Positions 20,514 through 32,276 are shown, counted from the first letter of the stretch. The stretch is DNA of 46,197 bases from Chromera velia (GCA_018398765.1 JAHBMJ010002475.1:54949-101145); one strand, 5' to 3'. Numbers and translations: made by a program. Notes: generated by a model from the letters alone, not told the origin.

Positions 20514-22251
20514 ACAAGGCTGATGGACCGGTATTATAAGGTTCTTTCCTGCACGCTACAGCGTTTCGTTGCCGCAAATCTTCTCTGTTCAATTCATAGC
20601 AGGAGGGGAACCAGAGGGCCCTTCTAGCCTGAGTGCCTTCTCGGTAGGGAGGTCGCAGCGTTCTCTGGGTCTTCCGACTCGGAGGGCGCAAACTAAATGA
20701 TCTTTTTGTGATTGATTCTTTGTATACAAACAAGAAGGGAAAAAAAAAGGGGGGGGCAAGCGTATGAAAGGAAAGGAAGAAAAGAAGGTTGAAAAAAAAA
20801 AGGGGCAAATTAATGGGGAGGGTCTCTTTGAAATTGTTCTTCACCGTTAAAGGGTAGCCTTTGCTAAGGGGACAAACTTTTAGAAAGTTTTTGCCCTGTC
20901 TCTCCTCTCTTTTCATTGTTCTCCGAGTCCTACTCTACCGCCGCTTGAGAAATAAGCCGCAGTAAAAGTGATCAATGAGCAGTGTTCCTAGATTCAGACC
21001 AGACGGGATGAACCGAAACCTTTTAACAGACTAGGCTAGATCCGCCCCTCATATACACGGGGACGCGGCATGCATAACAAAAACCTCAATCACATAAAAT
21101 TTTTAGCGTACGAGGCTAAAACCTAGTGCAAACGGTATCATTCGTAAAACTGTAAACTTTTTATGAAAATTTCATGTTTTTAAAGAGTCAACTTTACTTA
21201 GAAAATGGGTTCCGAAATGTTCAGAAGGCCAAACTATAAGGGGGGCTTTGCCTTCCTAACCCTCCCCTTAATTAAAAAGAGTCAACACATCATCATATTG
21301 AGAATGACTTCATTAACACGTCATTCCTGGAAATCTCATGCCAGACGCAAACTGTTAGACTCGATTTTATTCTGATGTGTATGCCAAAATCACCCAAATG
21401 CAAGTGAATGCATACAAAATTTATAGTAAACACGAAGGAACCATGTAGATTTGTAGCACAAAGAAGAAAGAAAAAACAAGCTACACAGCAATTAAGCAGC
21501 TTAGGTTGGACTCTCTTAAGCGACGTAGTGGTTGATACTCAGCAAGCGGAGTGAAGAGAAAATTGAGGTCAAAGGTCTGATAGTGTGCAGCAGTCTGTAT
21601 GCTTATCTGTATGTGTGTGCATCTCCATCAAAATCAACCAATACGCAAAACGGCCAGCTGAGACTTCAAAGCTGCAACAATTTGGCGGAATACATCCATG
21701 GTGAGACACTCCTTAGCTTTCTAGACTTTGGAGAAGCCCTCTCCTTCTTCTGCGGAGCGGGCATAAAACAGAGTGGACCCTAAAGTAGGATTTAGTGGAA
21801 TTCAAAGTGACTTTTAAATTTACTATATTCTAGCTTCATTATAAAGTAAAACTAGGTTGCTTAAAGCAATCTAGAGCCTTTTAAAGCATTTAAAATCGTT
21901 ACTCCTGTGCAAATCTGCTCAAATGTGCTCAAAAGACTGGTTGATTAGCTAGGGTGTATGGTAGGAAAAATTATGATCACTGCGGCACGTAGAAGTTAGT
22001 GAATATTACCTGCAAAGAAATTCACAGGCACAACACTAATGGATATGCTTAAAAGCAACGTTTAGCGCCGCCAATCAACTATAAAGAATTGCTTTTTCTG
22101 TAAGAGAAACAGTGTAGGAAAGAGGGCTTCACAGCTAGGCTGGTGAGACCGGACAGGAGGCGGTCAGTAGGGGTTGGAGAGGATTCCGAAGAACAGAGCA
22201 CAGAGACAACATAATTCTTTTCACAAAGAAGTCATACTATACAGTGCTGAG
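20514..22251. other. intergenic, no gene seen
   Basis: A and G homopolymers at 20738-20810, AT-rich sequence to 21480, and a short plus-strand ORF (21532-21783, 83 residues) starting without ATG and lacking recognisable features. The stretch before 22252 should hold the promoter of the next gene. Confidence 0.4.
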
Positions 22252-22998
22252 ATGTCAGTCACCGCTCCGGAAGTCGGCCTCTATGGAGTGACAGTAAAAA
22301 GTGAGTTACCGAGTTTGTCATGAGAGGTTTTTTCCATATCTTTTGCTTGTTTATCCGAGTTATTAAATTGCTTTTGGGGGGGAATCTCTCTGTTTTTTCA
22401 CATTTCTTTTTTATTTTGTATCTATTTGCTTTTTCTGTTGTACAACCTTATGTTTGCAGACGTGACTGAGAATGACCAGGCTCCGGTTTGGGTGTTCAAA
22501 GTGATGCAGGTACTGGAGGATGGAAATGCTGTCAAAGGTTGGTGGATGATCGGTAATGAAAAGACCTGGCCGCGAGGAAAGTACGAGTTTTCACATGTGA
22601 AAGACAAGTGTAAAGCTGTCCAGGAGCACAGTAAGAAGCAGAGCAAGGGAAAGAAGGGGGGGAAACGTCAAATCATTTTTAAGCCGGAGATTAACACAAT
22701 TGACTTGGACACCTGTTTTCTCTTTTTGAAGAAACAGGCCTTATTCACACAAGGGGATGTTGTCCGTGCCCTAATTGTGCGGGAATGTGAAAAGAAAGCG
22801 AACAAATTTTTGGAAGGCGGAAAGGTTTCGTTGGTTGGTTGCAGCCCTTCATGGGTAACCTCTTATCAGAGAAGCGCATCTGTTCAGGAGAGTGCTACAG
22901 CGGAGGGCATGAAACACAATTCAGATGACAATGAGGAAGACTCTTGCTCTGATGAGAGCAAGACTCGCTTAGTAGAGTTTGACATGATGTATGCTTAA
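22252..22998 (+). CDS. Unrecognised two-exon protein, acidic C-terminus
   Basis: Exon 1 is 22252-22300 (ATG, 16 codons plus one base) with a GTGAGT donor. Exon 2 is 22460-22998, preceded by a TTTGCAG acceptor after a T-rich 159-bp intron. The join keeps frame and yields 195 residues ending in TAA. The first half has an ordered, aromatic pattern (APVWVFKVMQVLEDG, VKGWWMIGNEKTWPRGKYEF). A lysine-rich stretch (KKQSKGKKGGKRQ) follows, then IIFKPEINTIDLDTCFLFL and VVRALIVRECEKKANKFLEG. The C-terminus is acidic (DDNEEDSCSDES). The WVFKV...GWWMI segment could be a small beta-barrel reader or DNA-binding module, but that is a guess. An AATAAA lies at 23150. It may be a host gene or a domesticated transposon ORF. 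Confidence 0.6.
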
Positions 22999-24290
22999 AT
23001 CAGAAATAAGGTGTACACTTAGGCTAAGTCCATGGTAGGCTCACAAGCACTCACAAGCAAGCACACTCTCAAATTCTAGTTATGATCTCATGTTATACAC
23101 TATATTTACTGAGAAGCTTTAGTATTTAAGTTCTACATTTAGGTTTACTAATAAAAAAAGATTAAAAGCATATTAAAAATTTAATTATTGACAATTAATG
23201 AACCAACAAAAACTGAGTTAAATTCTAGTATATGTGTAATTTAATTTTTAAAAAATTTAGAATAATAATACTAATTATATAAAGGTCAGACTTCAGCATA
23301 AAGGTCCAGTTTCAAGCATAGGGACTTGTTACAAGTGATAAACTCACCACTCATTCCAGGGAGGGCAAATCCAGTTCCAAAAAAATGAAAATAGCACTGC
23401 TTGTGGTATTAGGAGTTCTTTTTATATAAACGACAGTATGAAGGAGACCAAGACAAACACGTTGGACTACAAAGGTTCCTACAGGGGAACAGATAGACGG
23501 TCCTGGTGTGTGTTTTGTGATTCACAGGGTGTGAAGACCGAACCGTTGCTGGAAGCTAGGTCAACGTCAAAAAACGAGCAGCGAGTCGCCAAGTGGCAAG
23601 CTTTTGTAAAAGATGAGGTCATCAGAGGTATGTTCAGTGGTTGAACATCAATGGTAAAGTGGAAAGCTTCAATGGTAGAGTATGGATGTCACTAAATGAC
23701 GGTGATCTCACTCGTGACTGACCTTTCCGAATCGGAGTTCGCCCATATTAATATCCTGGCCGATCCGGTCACTCCTGAAGCTCCAAGACGGCACAAAAAG
23801 AAGAGGCAACACTGTGGAAAGACGATTCTTAGACTATTGTCCTTGAGCTGTTTGGACGTTGGCCAGTGAGCCAACTCCGACAGGTCAACAACAGGTCAAG
23901 CAACTCTGCATGCTGAGGAGATGAAACTTCTAGCCGTTTGAGGTTTACAATATGTCCACACCTTAGCTTGTTTTTTCCCCTTCTGGCTGTTATGATGCTT
24001 TGATTGTCCAGAAGCGGTTTTATTCAAAAAACGGAAATGATGAAGCTCTGTTAGATCGGATGCAATGTACATGCAGTCTTATTTTGAAGCCAAGTCGGAG
24101 GCTGAATTCAGTGTACGTTGCATGGAGCCGGTTCCGCATTCATTCATGCATAGAGCCGGTTAGGGACGGTATATATGTTACTGGGCCCGCCCGCGCCCGG
24201 TCTTTAAACACCGAGGCCCGGCCCGGCGAGCGCCTTGCCACATAGTAGCCTAGCTAGTCCTTCGCAAGCTCTAAGCAGGCCTATACTAAC
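22999..24290. other. AT-rich intergenic with ORF fragments
   Basis: A 68-codon ATG ORF (23438-23644) contains RRSWCVFCDS and NEQRVAKWQAFVKDEVIRGMF, which reads like real protein, possibly a piece of a transposon ORF. A 55-codon ORF at 23697-23867 is less convincing. Neither is connected by clear splice sites to the gene ending at 22998. 24180-24240 is a short GC-rich patch (CCCGCCCGCGCCCGG). Confidence 0.35.
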
Positions 24291-24299
24291 CGATACTCG

Positions 24300-24483
24300 G
24301 CCGCTCACGAAAGAACCGATAGTTGATACTTCGATACCGATACCGATACCGATACAATACGATACGATATCGATACGATAGCTATCCCTATTTGGGATAG
24401 GAGAAGATGTTTAATGGGAGATAGAAATAATTGGAAATATCCTTAAATATCTTAGATATTTCAGTTTGTCATTCCTCATAGAT

Positions 24484-24519
<36 letters not shown>

Positions 24520-24860
24520 AAAATTATATTTTGGGTATTCATTAAAAGTTTATTCTAGTAAAACTCCATGTTCATCGTTTTATGACTGAACTCTAACGAG
24601 TATATCATTATGTATAGTATATATTATTTGAGTATGATCATTTTAGGGCTTTAAACTGCTAATAAGTTGAGTAGTCATGCTTTAAAATAGGTCTACCAAC
24701 TGTTGTTACCAGAGTTTTTCCTTGAACTACCATGATAGTGGTATACGCCTTCAAGTCTACTAGTTACCATCTTATGGTTACCAAACTGACGGTAACTCGC
24801 TACTGGCTAAAAAGGGCTGGTAGTAACTCCTAACCATACTGTGTATCACCATATATTTTT
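24300..24860 (-). repeat. Dispersed repeat, inverted copy B
   Basis: Reading the minus strand from 24855: ACACAGTATGGTTAGGAGTT, GGTTACC-like motifs, AT-rich sequence, ATATCTAAGATATTTAAGG, GGATAGCTATCGTATCG and then CGGTAT repeats to about 24325. The first part matches 8940-9030 and the second part matches 12000-12180, both on the plus strand. No coding capacity. Confidence 0.5.
24484..24519. repeat. (TAG)n microsatellite
   Basis: About twelve perfect TAG units. Confidence 0.95.
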
Positions 24861-26140
24861 AAAAAATGCTAGTGTCGCACCAATCTACGCATCATCCGAT
24901 GAACTTTTAAAATATATGTATACGAATCTTAAATAAACTTGAATCTAGGAATAAATTTCGATCAACTATTTTACTAGTTATTTTCTTATCATAGAAGACA
25001 AATATTGTTTAACATTTTTATAAAACTTTCTTGAAAGCCTTTCGCTAATTATAAGCCTTCTTTCAGCCTGAGTCTGTTTTGCTTGCTGTTCTCCGATTAT
25101 CTCTGATGCCAGTGTGACAGTGATCGATGCTAGGATCGATCATGACTAGGATCGATGACTACGATGTTGACCATTGCTATATAATTCAGTGCTGTCGCAC
25201 GGTCTCGCACCTCCTAGCGCACCTGATGGAGTCAGATGGACTGGGAGTCACGGTTGTGTCGCTCCAAAGAATATGAGCTCACGATGCTTGTGCAAAGAAC
25301 AAACCACAAATCGAGAATACTGAATAAAATACAATTCACCTGCTTCCCTGCACCGACACCGATATGGACCGACGCGTGCCCCACATGCAGGAGATGCGGA
25401 ACCACTCACGAAAGCTTCAGCCTGCCGAGATCGACGCACACATACAACAATTTCCGACCACTTCCGATACAATCCGACGCGGATTCCACACACAAAAAAG
25501 CAGAAAGAGTTCATCATCCCATGCCGTTACAACGGGCCCCTGTACCCACCCCACACTTCATTGCCAGAATTCCAATCCTGTATTCGAAAGTCACTCCTAG
25601 CTGCCTTCAGAGTCCCCCCCCCAACTTGACCGCCCGACCTCCTCTCAGATGACCAGATGCATCCACAAAATTGTCTACTACTACCACTACTGCTGCTGCT
25701 GCAGCACTACGAAGACCGACCGCCTCTCACTGAAGGCTCCGGAACTTTGATTGAAAAAGAGAATTTAAACGGAAGAAACTCTTGCCAAGAACGAGCAGAC
25801 ACAAAACAAACGCAAGAAGAAAAAGCAGGGAGAAGCAAACCAAAACTGTTCAACAGACTGAACGGAGGTTCGAACGATCGAGGCGTTAATGAAAAAACCA
25901 CCCGATCGTTCATCGTGATGCAGTCAGTCGTTCCCCTCACTGCACTACCCCCATCCCTCCATCCCTCCGTCCACCCATCCTTTCATCTGTTCTTCTCTTT
26001 CATCCATGCAGCGATACATTTGATCTGATCAACCAGGCTGCATGCAATCCATCATGATGTCTCTCGACCAGTCTCGATGGCACGCCATAATGTTTTTCCG
26101 AAAGGCGGTTGGATCTTTTCTCTGCATGCTTCCTTTCCTT
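24861..26140. other. intergenic, no gene seen
   Basis: 24860-25100 is AT-rich. 25120-25170 repeats GGATCGATSATGACTA-like words. 25236-25652 has an open plus-strand frame (138 codons) without recognisable content, and 25657-26028 another of Lys/Gln-rich composition, with a GCT/CTA run at 25675-25700. The end nearest 26140 should be the 3' untranslated region of the minus-strand gene. Confidence 0.35.
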
Positions 26141-27815
26141 TCAAGCAATAGCAAGCGTCTCTTCAACACGCAAACTTTCTCTCTGTAGTTGCTTTTGCTC
26201 TTCCTCCTTTGCAGTTACCCTCTGCTCAAAGATCGAATCAATCTCCTCTCGAGAGGCCCCAGGGTGAGACTCAGCGACCTCCACATACATATTCCACATC
26301 TGAGTCAATTTGGTCTCATCAACCACCGACACCCCATCTATCTCTCCCTCTGTCTCATTCCTGAACACAGGACTCCCGCTTCTTCTCAGTCGCAGATTTG
26401 TTGTTCTGGCCTCTTCTTCTTTTTTCATCTGCTTGAAGCTCTTCCTTCTCTTTCTGTTTTCAGATTCTCGTTCGACCACCGTCTCCAAGTCTCCTGTGGA
26501 GAGGTCCACCGCGATTTGGATCACTTGAGTCGTCATGATCAGGTCCAGGTGCTTCTTCGGGAGTTCCAACGACAACGCCGAATGCTTCCACTCGCTGCAC
26601 TGACGGGCAGAGCGCACCGCCACTGTGCCGTCTCCAGCCTCCGTGCGGGTGCTGCTTGATTTGATTGGCAGTCGGGACGGGCGTTTGTTTGAACAGATAG
26701 ATAGATAGATAGATAGACAGACAGGCAAACACATGGCAAAGCAAATGAAAGGTACGAAGGAAGAACGCAATTGTGCAATGCTGGAATGACACTCCATCCG
26801 TCAGTCCGCAATCGTTTCACCAGAATGAGACCTAGAATAGCCCTCGAAATACCGACACGCATAATTAAGAGTTTTGGAGGTCAGACCGAACTTGTCTCGG
26901 GAAAGACAGGCTGGACAGAAGAAAGAAAGGAAGGGATGACAATTCACCAAACCAACCAAATGCACTGACGCACGCAAACCAGTCCTTGCGTGCGTCAGAT
27001 AACAATTCACAAAACCAACCAAACGCAAGGAAGAGACGGAGGGAGGGCGGCATGGATCCGAACCACAAAAAAAAGGCATGAGAGAGAGGCAGCCCTACGT
27101 GTATTCACGTATTTGTGCATGCATGTATTCGTGGATATCCAGTGCGCATGTAGGCATACAGGTGCATGCAGTTAGTTCCAAGCCGACTGACTGACAGACT
27201 AACATTTTCGGTTCCTTGTCATAGTCAGCCGACGCGTACTCATACGCCACAGGCACGTCCCCCTTGTTGCCCTCCATCTGGCCCCACACGCACACAGTGG
27301 GCAACAAAGGGTCTCTCCACAAGGAGTCTCCCATCTGCAGGAACGAAGGAAGGAAGGAAGGAAGGAAGGAAGGAAAGTATCCATGCAGACGCTAGATGTA
27401 ATGCACACATACACACATGCACAAACGTGACCACGACCACAGAGAGACGGAGGGAGAGAAAGGTGTGTCTGACAGACCGACCCATTGTCTGCCTGCCTGC
27501 CTGCCTGGCTGACCAATTGGACTCCCTTCTCCACCTCCCCCCTGAGGCCTTCTTCAAGGGCACCAGTCCAGTTGCCAGAAGAGTACACTGATGGGCCCCG
27601 GTCGTCGCCGCCTTCGTTTACGATGAATGTCGCTGCGTCTCCCCACAACTGTGGGCGGAGGGCGAGTAAGCACAGGGACGTCAAGAAATTAAGCGAAGAA
27701 GAAAGAAGGAAAGGAAAAGGCTTGAGGGAGGAGCTGGCATGAAAGATACTGCAAAGACAAACAACTCGCTCTTTCCCAACACCCCCCACCCACCCTCTCT
27801 CTCTCTGTGTGTGAG

Positions 27816-27878
<63 letters not shown>

Positions 27879-30257
27879 TTGTATTCTTCCGCTCACGGTT
27901 TCATAGAACGCAGAATTGCGGTTGGGCCTTCAGTGGCCCACCAGCTCCGTTCTTCCTTCCGCCCCCTTTTCTTCTCCGCGTTTCCTCTTTTCACGTCTCT
28001 CCAGTCCGATTATTTCTTTCCCTCCTTCCCCCTCTTTCTTCCCCCCTCTTCTCTTCCTTCCCTTCCCTCCCCTGACCTCTTCCCTCGGCAGAAGAGTGAA
28101 GGAGGCCCCTGAGGTTCTCTGCAGTTTTCGGACGACTAGCGGCTTCACGAGTGCAATCTTGTCCGTCAGCTTGAAGAAGTCGTTGTACCTTCAAGCAGAA
28201 TGAAGACATTCAAATGAATGCAGTGTGAGGTGGGCGCAAAACAAGAAAGGACACAGAGAGAAAAAGGTGACTCCAGTCAGCTTGAAACACTTGCTGTAAT
28301 GGATATGGATATAACAAATGGATTGATCGATGCTTAGGTGAACCAGAAGGCCTGAAGGAAAGCAGAGGCATTGCGGAAAGGTGAGGATGCATGGGCGTCA
28401 ATTGAAAGCTAGCAAGAAGGCAGCAAGCACAGGGATAAAAGTGAGAAAACAAAACTGAACAGCTTAGAGAGTCGGTGAGACATTCTTCCGAGAAACTCGT
28501 GACGCCTCTTCCCTTCTCTCACTTTCCCTTTCCTGAGCCATCCTCAGATTATGCAGGTTTCGATCGAAAATTCATCTGCCTGTTGTGAAAGAAGTTTTGA
28601 CCCATGTCAAATCTAAGTAAATCTGTCTGGATTCCTTCTCCCCATGCAGCTGCCGCCTACCCGGAGAGATAGGCCTTTGTTTTCATACTTGGTGTATGAA
28701 AAAAGAACTCTGTATGAAAATAAATTCATGCACCTTCCCCCATGCAGCTGCCCCCTACCCGGAGAGATAGGCCTTGTGTTGCGTGGGAGTGCCGCCGTAC
28801 GGCCCGGCAATCGAGAGGAACGAGTCGATGTGCTTCTCCTTCCACTCAGCGTCCACCACGGCGTTGAAGAAGTAACTGCTCATGATGTTCCCGAGGGAGT
28901 GGGCCACCCACACGATCTTCTCCCCTCCGTTCTTCCTGACCGCCTCCTCGGAAAGTCTCTTCACAGAGCTCCAGTCGATCTGCTGAGGGGCCAGACGCCA
29001 GTCGTACCTGCGCGAAAGAAAAAAATGGTGATCAGCAAAACAGAGGAGCAAAAAGAGTGAAGAAGAGCGGCCGAGTAAAACCAAAATTTCTGATGATTTT
29101 CGCTCCGATGCTTGAGGGTGAGTTTTGTCTTCAGGGTGCAGGCAGACGCCAGATGTTCCTGGACAGAGATCGAAGCAACATCAAGCTTGGTTTTGTTTCC
29201 TTTGTGAAATAAAGCAGTCGTTGTCCCGGTCGATCTCGCTGACTTCTCGTTCCACACGCCCGGTTGTTCGTCTGGTTGTCTTCCTGACTGATCGAGACTC
29301 TGCTCTGTCGTCCCGGGGAATGCGCATCAGTACATATGCTGCAACGGTGCAGCCTGGGAGCTCATCTCATTGGAGTCTGATTGGCCAGATGATATGTCGA
29401 TCGCCTCCCTCGATAGCGTCGGACGAGAACCAAACGACAAAGGCTGAATCAAAGGTCAAACAACAGCTAGCGAGATGACGAAATTGTGCAGATCAAGCAG
29501 ACGACTGACGGGATGCCGAAGAGCGTTTCTCTCTCTTTATGCCCAGCCGCCTTGAGTGCCGAGATCATCTGTGCGAACTCCCCGACTACTGGGATGGTCT
29601 CCCTCACTAGGTACCCCAGGTGGGAAATGCCGTGGAGCCCTCCTGAGAGGAAACGAAAGAAGGAAAGAAGGAAAATATTTGATGTACGGAGACAGGACAA
29701 TGCAAAGTGAGTGCCATGGAGATCCTGCATTTTGACTTGCTCGGGCACCCTTGTCGTGAGCTGTCTGTAGCCTGACTCAACGAGAATCGCGAACTGGTCT
29801 ACCAGTGGCCATCTGCCGTCTCCTTCCGTCTCGTCTCTGCATGTCTTTCACTGTCTCGTGTCTCGACCCACCGAAATCATCTGCCTCGATGGACACCCCT
29901 TGCTTATTCTCATAGAACCCAGTGCTGTTCGAGTACACCATCTCAAGGACGTCAAAGAGGCACTCATTGTAGTAGAGTTCCGAAAGACTCAGCCACAGAC
30001 GTTGGCGAGATCTGGAGAAGGTCTTGCTCTTCGAGCACTTGGGAAGAACCGCCTTCTCGATAGAGGCAAACAGTCCGCTACCTGCAGGAAACGCACATTC
30101 ATTTGAGTACATATTTGCGCACCACCCCTTCCCCCCTTTTATAGGAAGGATTTTCCGCTCTGAGCTCACCTGCAAGCCCAGGAACGATCACGACTGGTTT
30201 CAAAGCAGAAGAGACGGCACAGAGGAGTGCCGCGAGGAGCACCGAAACCAACGGCAT
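26141..30257 (-). CDS. LCAT/PDAT-family acyltransferase or phospholipase, eight exons
   Basis: Exons: 30257-30170, 30081-29872, 29642-29510, 29007-28759, 28188-28077, 27648-27514, 27334-27204 and 26651-26141. All are GT-AG with matching phases, giving 522 residues ending in TGA. Signal peptide MPLVSVLLAALLCAVSSA, then VVIVPGLAGSG (oxyanion region), DDFGGLHG, LFGIPYDWRLAP, nucleophile elbow WVAHSLGN with Ser181, SIAGPYGGT, FTLLPREE, LPTVCVWG, the Asp motif AGDGTVAVRS (D360) and KKHLDLIM (H387). This order is that of lecithin:cholesterol acyltransferase and phospholipid:diacylglycerol acyltransferase relatives, which move or remove phospholipid acyl chains. The elbow has Ala where Gly is usual. 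About 130 residues after the His form a charged, coiled-coil-like tail that the family usually lacks. The N-terminus is cleavable-signal-like, so a secretory or vacuolar location is likely. Substrate cannot be read from sequence. Confidence 0.88.
26697..26726. repeat. (TAGA)n/(CAGA)n microsatellite in LCAT-like intron
   Basis: Six or so ATAG/ACAG units in the last intron of the lipase gene. Confidence 0.8.
27800..27880. repeat. (GT)n microsatellite in LCAT-like intron
   Basis: GT run with two GCGT interruptions in the fifth intron of the lipase gene, flanked by CT-rich sequence. Confidence 0.9.
28640..28775 (-). repeat. Duplicated exon-intron boundary, 97 bp apart
   Basis: 28640-28678 and 28737-28775 are 39-bp direct copies, nearly identical. 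On the minus strand each reads GGCCTATCTCTCCGG followed by a GTAGG donor and CAGCTGCATGGGG. The upstream one is the true end of exon 4; the second lies in the intron with a complete duplicate of the 5' splice site. Use of the second would insert an in-frame TAG. Confidence 0.8.
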
Positions 30258-30817
30258 CTTTACCACAACCCCGCTCACGAATCTACCTGGAAAGCTTCTG
30301 TCAATCAGAGGCCACGAGTCTGTCTTCTCAGTATCGAGATCGCTGCCGTCTGCAGCTGATGGGAGGTTGGATGGACTCAGTGCTGACGGGTGTATGGTGG
30401 GATCGATCGTTTAGGATGCATGTCCAGTCTCGCAAGAGGGCCCACGGCCGCCCGCGGATCACATGCAGGCCGCCACGCCTGGCATGCAGCCACAGCCCCG
30501 TGGTGGACGAAAGTCTGCCAAGACCAGACAAGACAAGCATGCCCACTTACCATGACGTACGTACGAAAAAATCAACAGTCGTTTAGGTCGAAAATATCTG
30601 CACTTTACCGTTTTTTAAGAGAAATAAATTTTAACATGCAGAGTGTTTGTTGAGTAAGCCTTTTGTCTGGTATTCGCTAAGTGTTCATTCCTATTCAAAA
30701 AGTTGACAAAAACGAAAAAAATTTACGTACCAACACAAACAAACATATCTTAGTACACATCTTTTCACCCAATTTTCATATCTTCTGAACAAACCAGACC
30801 CAACCCCATCCAACGCC
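30258..30817. other. intergenic upstream of LCAT-like gene
   Basis: Promoter region for the minus-strand gene; no TATA box is obvious. 30430-30500 is GC-rich with CATGCAGGCC-type palindromes, and 30590-30790 is AT-rich. Confidence 0.4.
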
Positions 30818-30955
30818 CATGACATTCTAATAAACTTGAAACGCCACACCATAAACGCGGCCAGACTTAAAACGTCAGCGCCGCAAGCGCGGCTTTATTT
30901 GAAGGTACCGTGTCAAAGGTCCGACCAAAGTCAAGTGCACTTAAAATTTTGGAAG
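30818..30955 (+). mobile_element. Decayed relative of the 9309 MITE
   Basis: CCCATGACATTCTAATAAAC followed by TTGAAACGCC matches the left end of the 172-bp MITE (CCCCTGACACTCCAGCAAAC, TTGAAACGCC) at most positions. GCGCCGCAAGCGCGGCT matches its internal palindrome, and GTGCACTTAAAATTTT matches its ACACTTAAAATTTT. The order of segments is altered, and no right TIR or target duplication was found. Confidence 0.55.
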
Positions 30956-30997
30956 TATAGAAAACATAGAAACCAATAAAGACAGTCTTTGTAGGCC

Positions 30998-31242
30998 TGT
31001 CACGAGCATTGCGCCACGCTAGAGCCGCCGCTGACCTCGCAACGCCGCGTGCGCCCAGTCTGAATAAAGTGACGTCTGACTTTTGCGTGTGAAAGTTATT
31101 CTGTGCCAGTCTCTCGATCGTGATGTTGGCTGGTCTGAATAGTAGATCAACAGATTGACTCTGCTAAGTCACACCTTAATGTGAGTCTGCCTACGATCTA
31201 CGCTTATCGTAATTGAGCCTCTAGTACCGTACGCAGCTTACA
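30998..31242 (+). mobile_element. Probable 5' LTR of a gypsy-like element
   Basis: Starts with TGTCACGAGC and ends CAGCTTACA, that is TG...CA, about 245 bp. An AATAAAG hexamer lies at 31064. It is followed after three bases by a primer-binding-like sequence and then gag. TGTCAC is a frequent start of Ty3/gypsy LTRs. No matching 3' LTR was found, so the boundaries rest on these signals only. Confidence 0.45.
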
Positions 31243-31245
31243 GTT

Positions 31246-31259
31246 TGGTAGTACAGAGC
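31246..31259 (+). promoter_or_regulatory. Possible tRNA primer-binding site
   Basis: TGGTAGTACAGAGC resembles the initiator-Met type site TGGTATCAGAGC with two extra bases. It lies three bases after the proposed LTR end, the expected place. Confidence 0.35.
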
Positions 31260-31292
31260 TGGTTCGGCGAAGGGACAAATCTTTGCTCATTC

Positions 31293-32276
31293 TGATTTTC
31301 TTTCTTGATATCTTTTGAACAGTTCCAGGTGGAAGTAGGTGCAATTCTGCTACAGGTTCAGCAGGGCCTCATCGCAGTCCAACAGACCCAGCAGCAGCAA
31401 GGGCAGATACTGGCGAAATTGCAGCAAAGACAGATGGAGCAAGCTGCTGCGGCAGTCCAGCAGCCGATGGATGTACAAGGAGACGGCATGTTGTTTGGAG
31501 GCGGGCAGGGTGGTCTACCTCCTCAGGCGCCTGAAGTTCAAGAACAAGTTCCCAGAACTATACTAAAGAATCCAGATATCTTTACAGGAGTGCGGGAGAA
31601 AGTGGAAAGGTGGTGCACTGATATAGACAACTGGTTTGTGAATGCTTAGACCGCGCCGGAACGTCAACTCGGTCTGGCCAAGTCTTACTTGAGCCCTGAA
31701 CTCAAGGACTGGTTTGACTTGGTAAAGTTGGAGGACGGCATTGGGTTTTGCGACTGGCCTGCCTTGAAAGACACATTGCTTCGTCGGTATAGAGACAAGC
31801 ACGTCCGCAGGGCAGCAAAGAAGAAGATCGCAATCCTCAGGTGCACTGGAACTGTCAGCAACTACAACAACAAGTTCGACATCGAGGCTTTGAAGCTGAA
31901 AAAGGCAGGGACGAGTGAGTGGGACCTCCTTGACAGCTACATCGAGGGTTTGCCACCTACCGTCATGTTTCAGACCGACAGGCAGGAGCTGCAGACTCTG
32001 CAGGAGGCTATGGAGAAGGCCTTGGACAACGAGGCCTGGCTTCAACACTGTTAGGCATCAACTCGGGGAGGAAAGTGGGCCAAAGGGGCAGGACCAATTC
32101 CAGGGGGGTCTCCACCGATTGACCTAACTGGACCGGCTCCGATAGAACTTTGTGGGATACGTCGTGGCATGCCGCTTTGCGACCCCAGATTGCCCCAGGC
32201 CCTGTGGGAGGAAAGATGGAGACGGGGACTTTGCCTCCAGTGTGGTGATCCCAATCACCAGATGAGGTAGTGTTAG
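31293..32276 (+). pseudogene. Retroelement gag, interrupted by three in-frame TAG
   Basis: One frame runs from 31305 to about 32280 with TAG at 31647, 32052 and 32268 and no frameshift. The N-terminus is glutamine-rich (VQQTQQQQGQILAKLQ), then a retrotransposon-gag domain (LKNPDIFTG, LSPELKDWFDLV, ALKDTLLRRYRDKHV, YNNKFDIEALKLKKAG, SYIEGLPPTVM). The C-terminus has a CCHC zinc knuckle, CLQCGDPNHQMR then TAG then C, with the third stop inside the knuckle. The frame has no ATG at its start; an acceptor-like TTTTGAACAG lies just before the coding similarity. No protease or pol follows, so the element is 3'-truncated. Confidence 0.65.
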
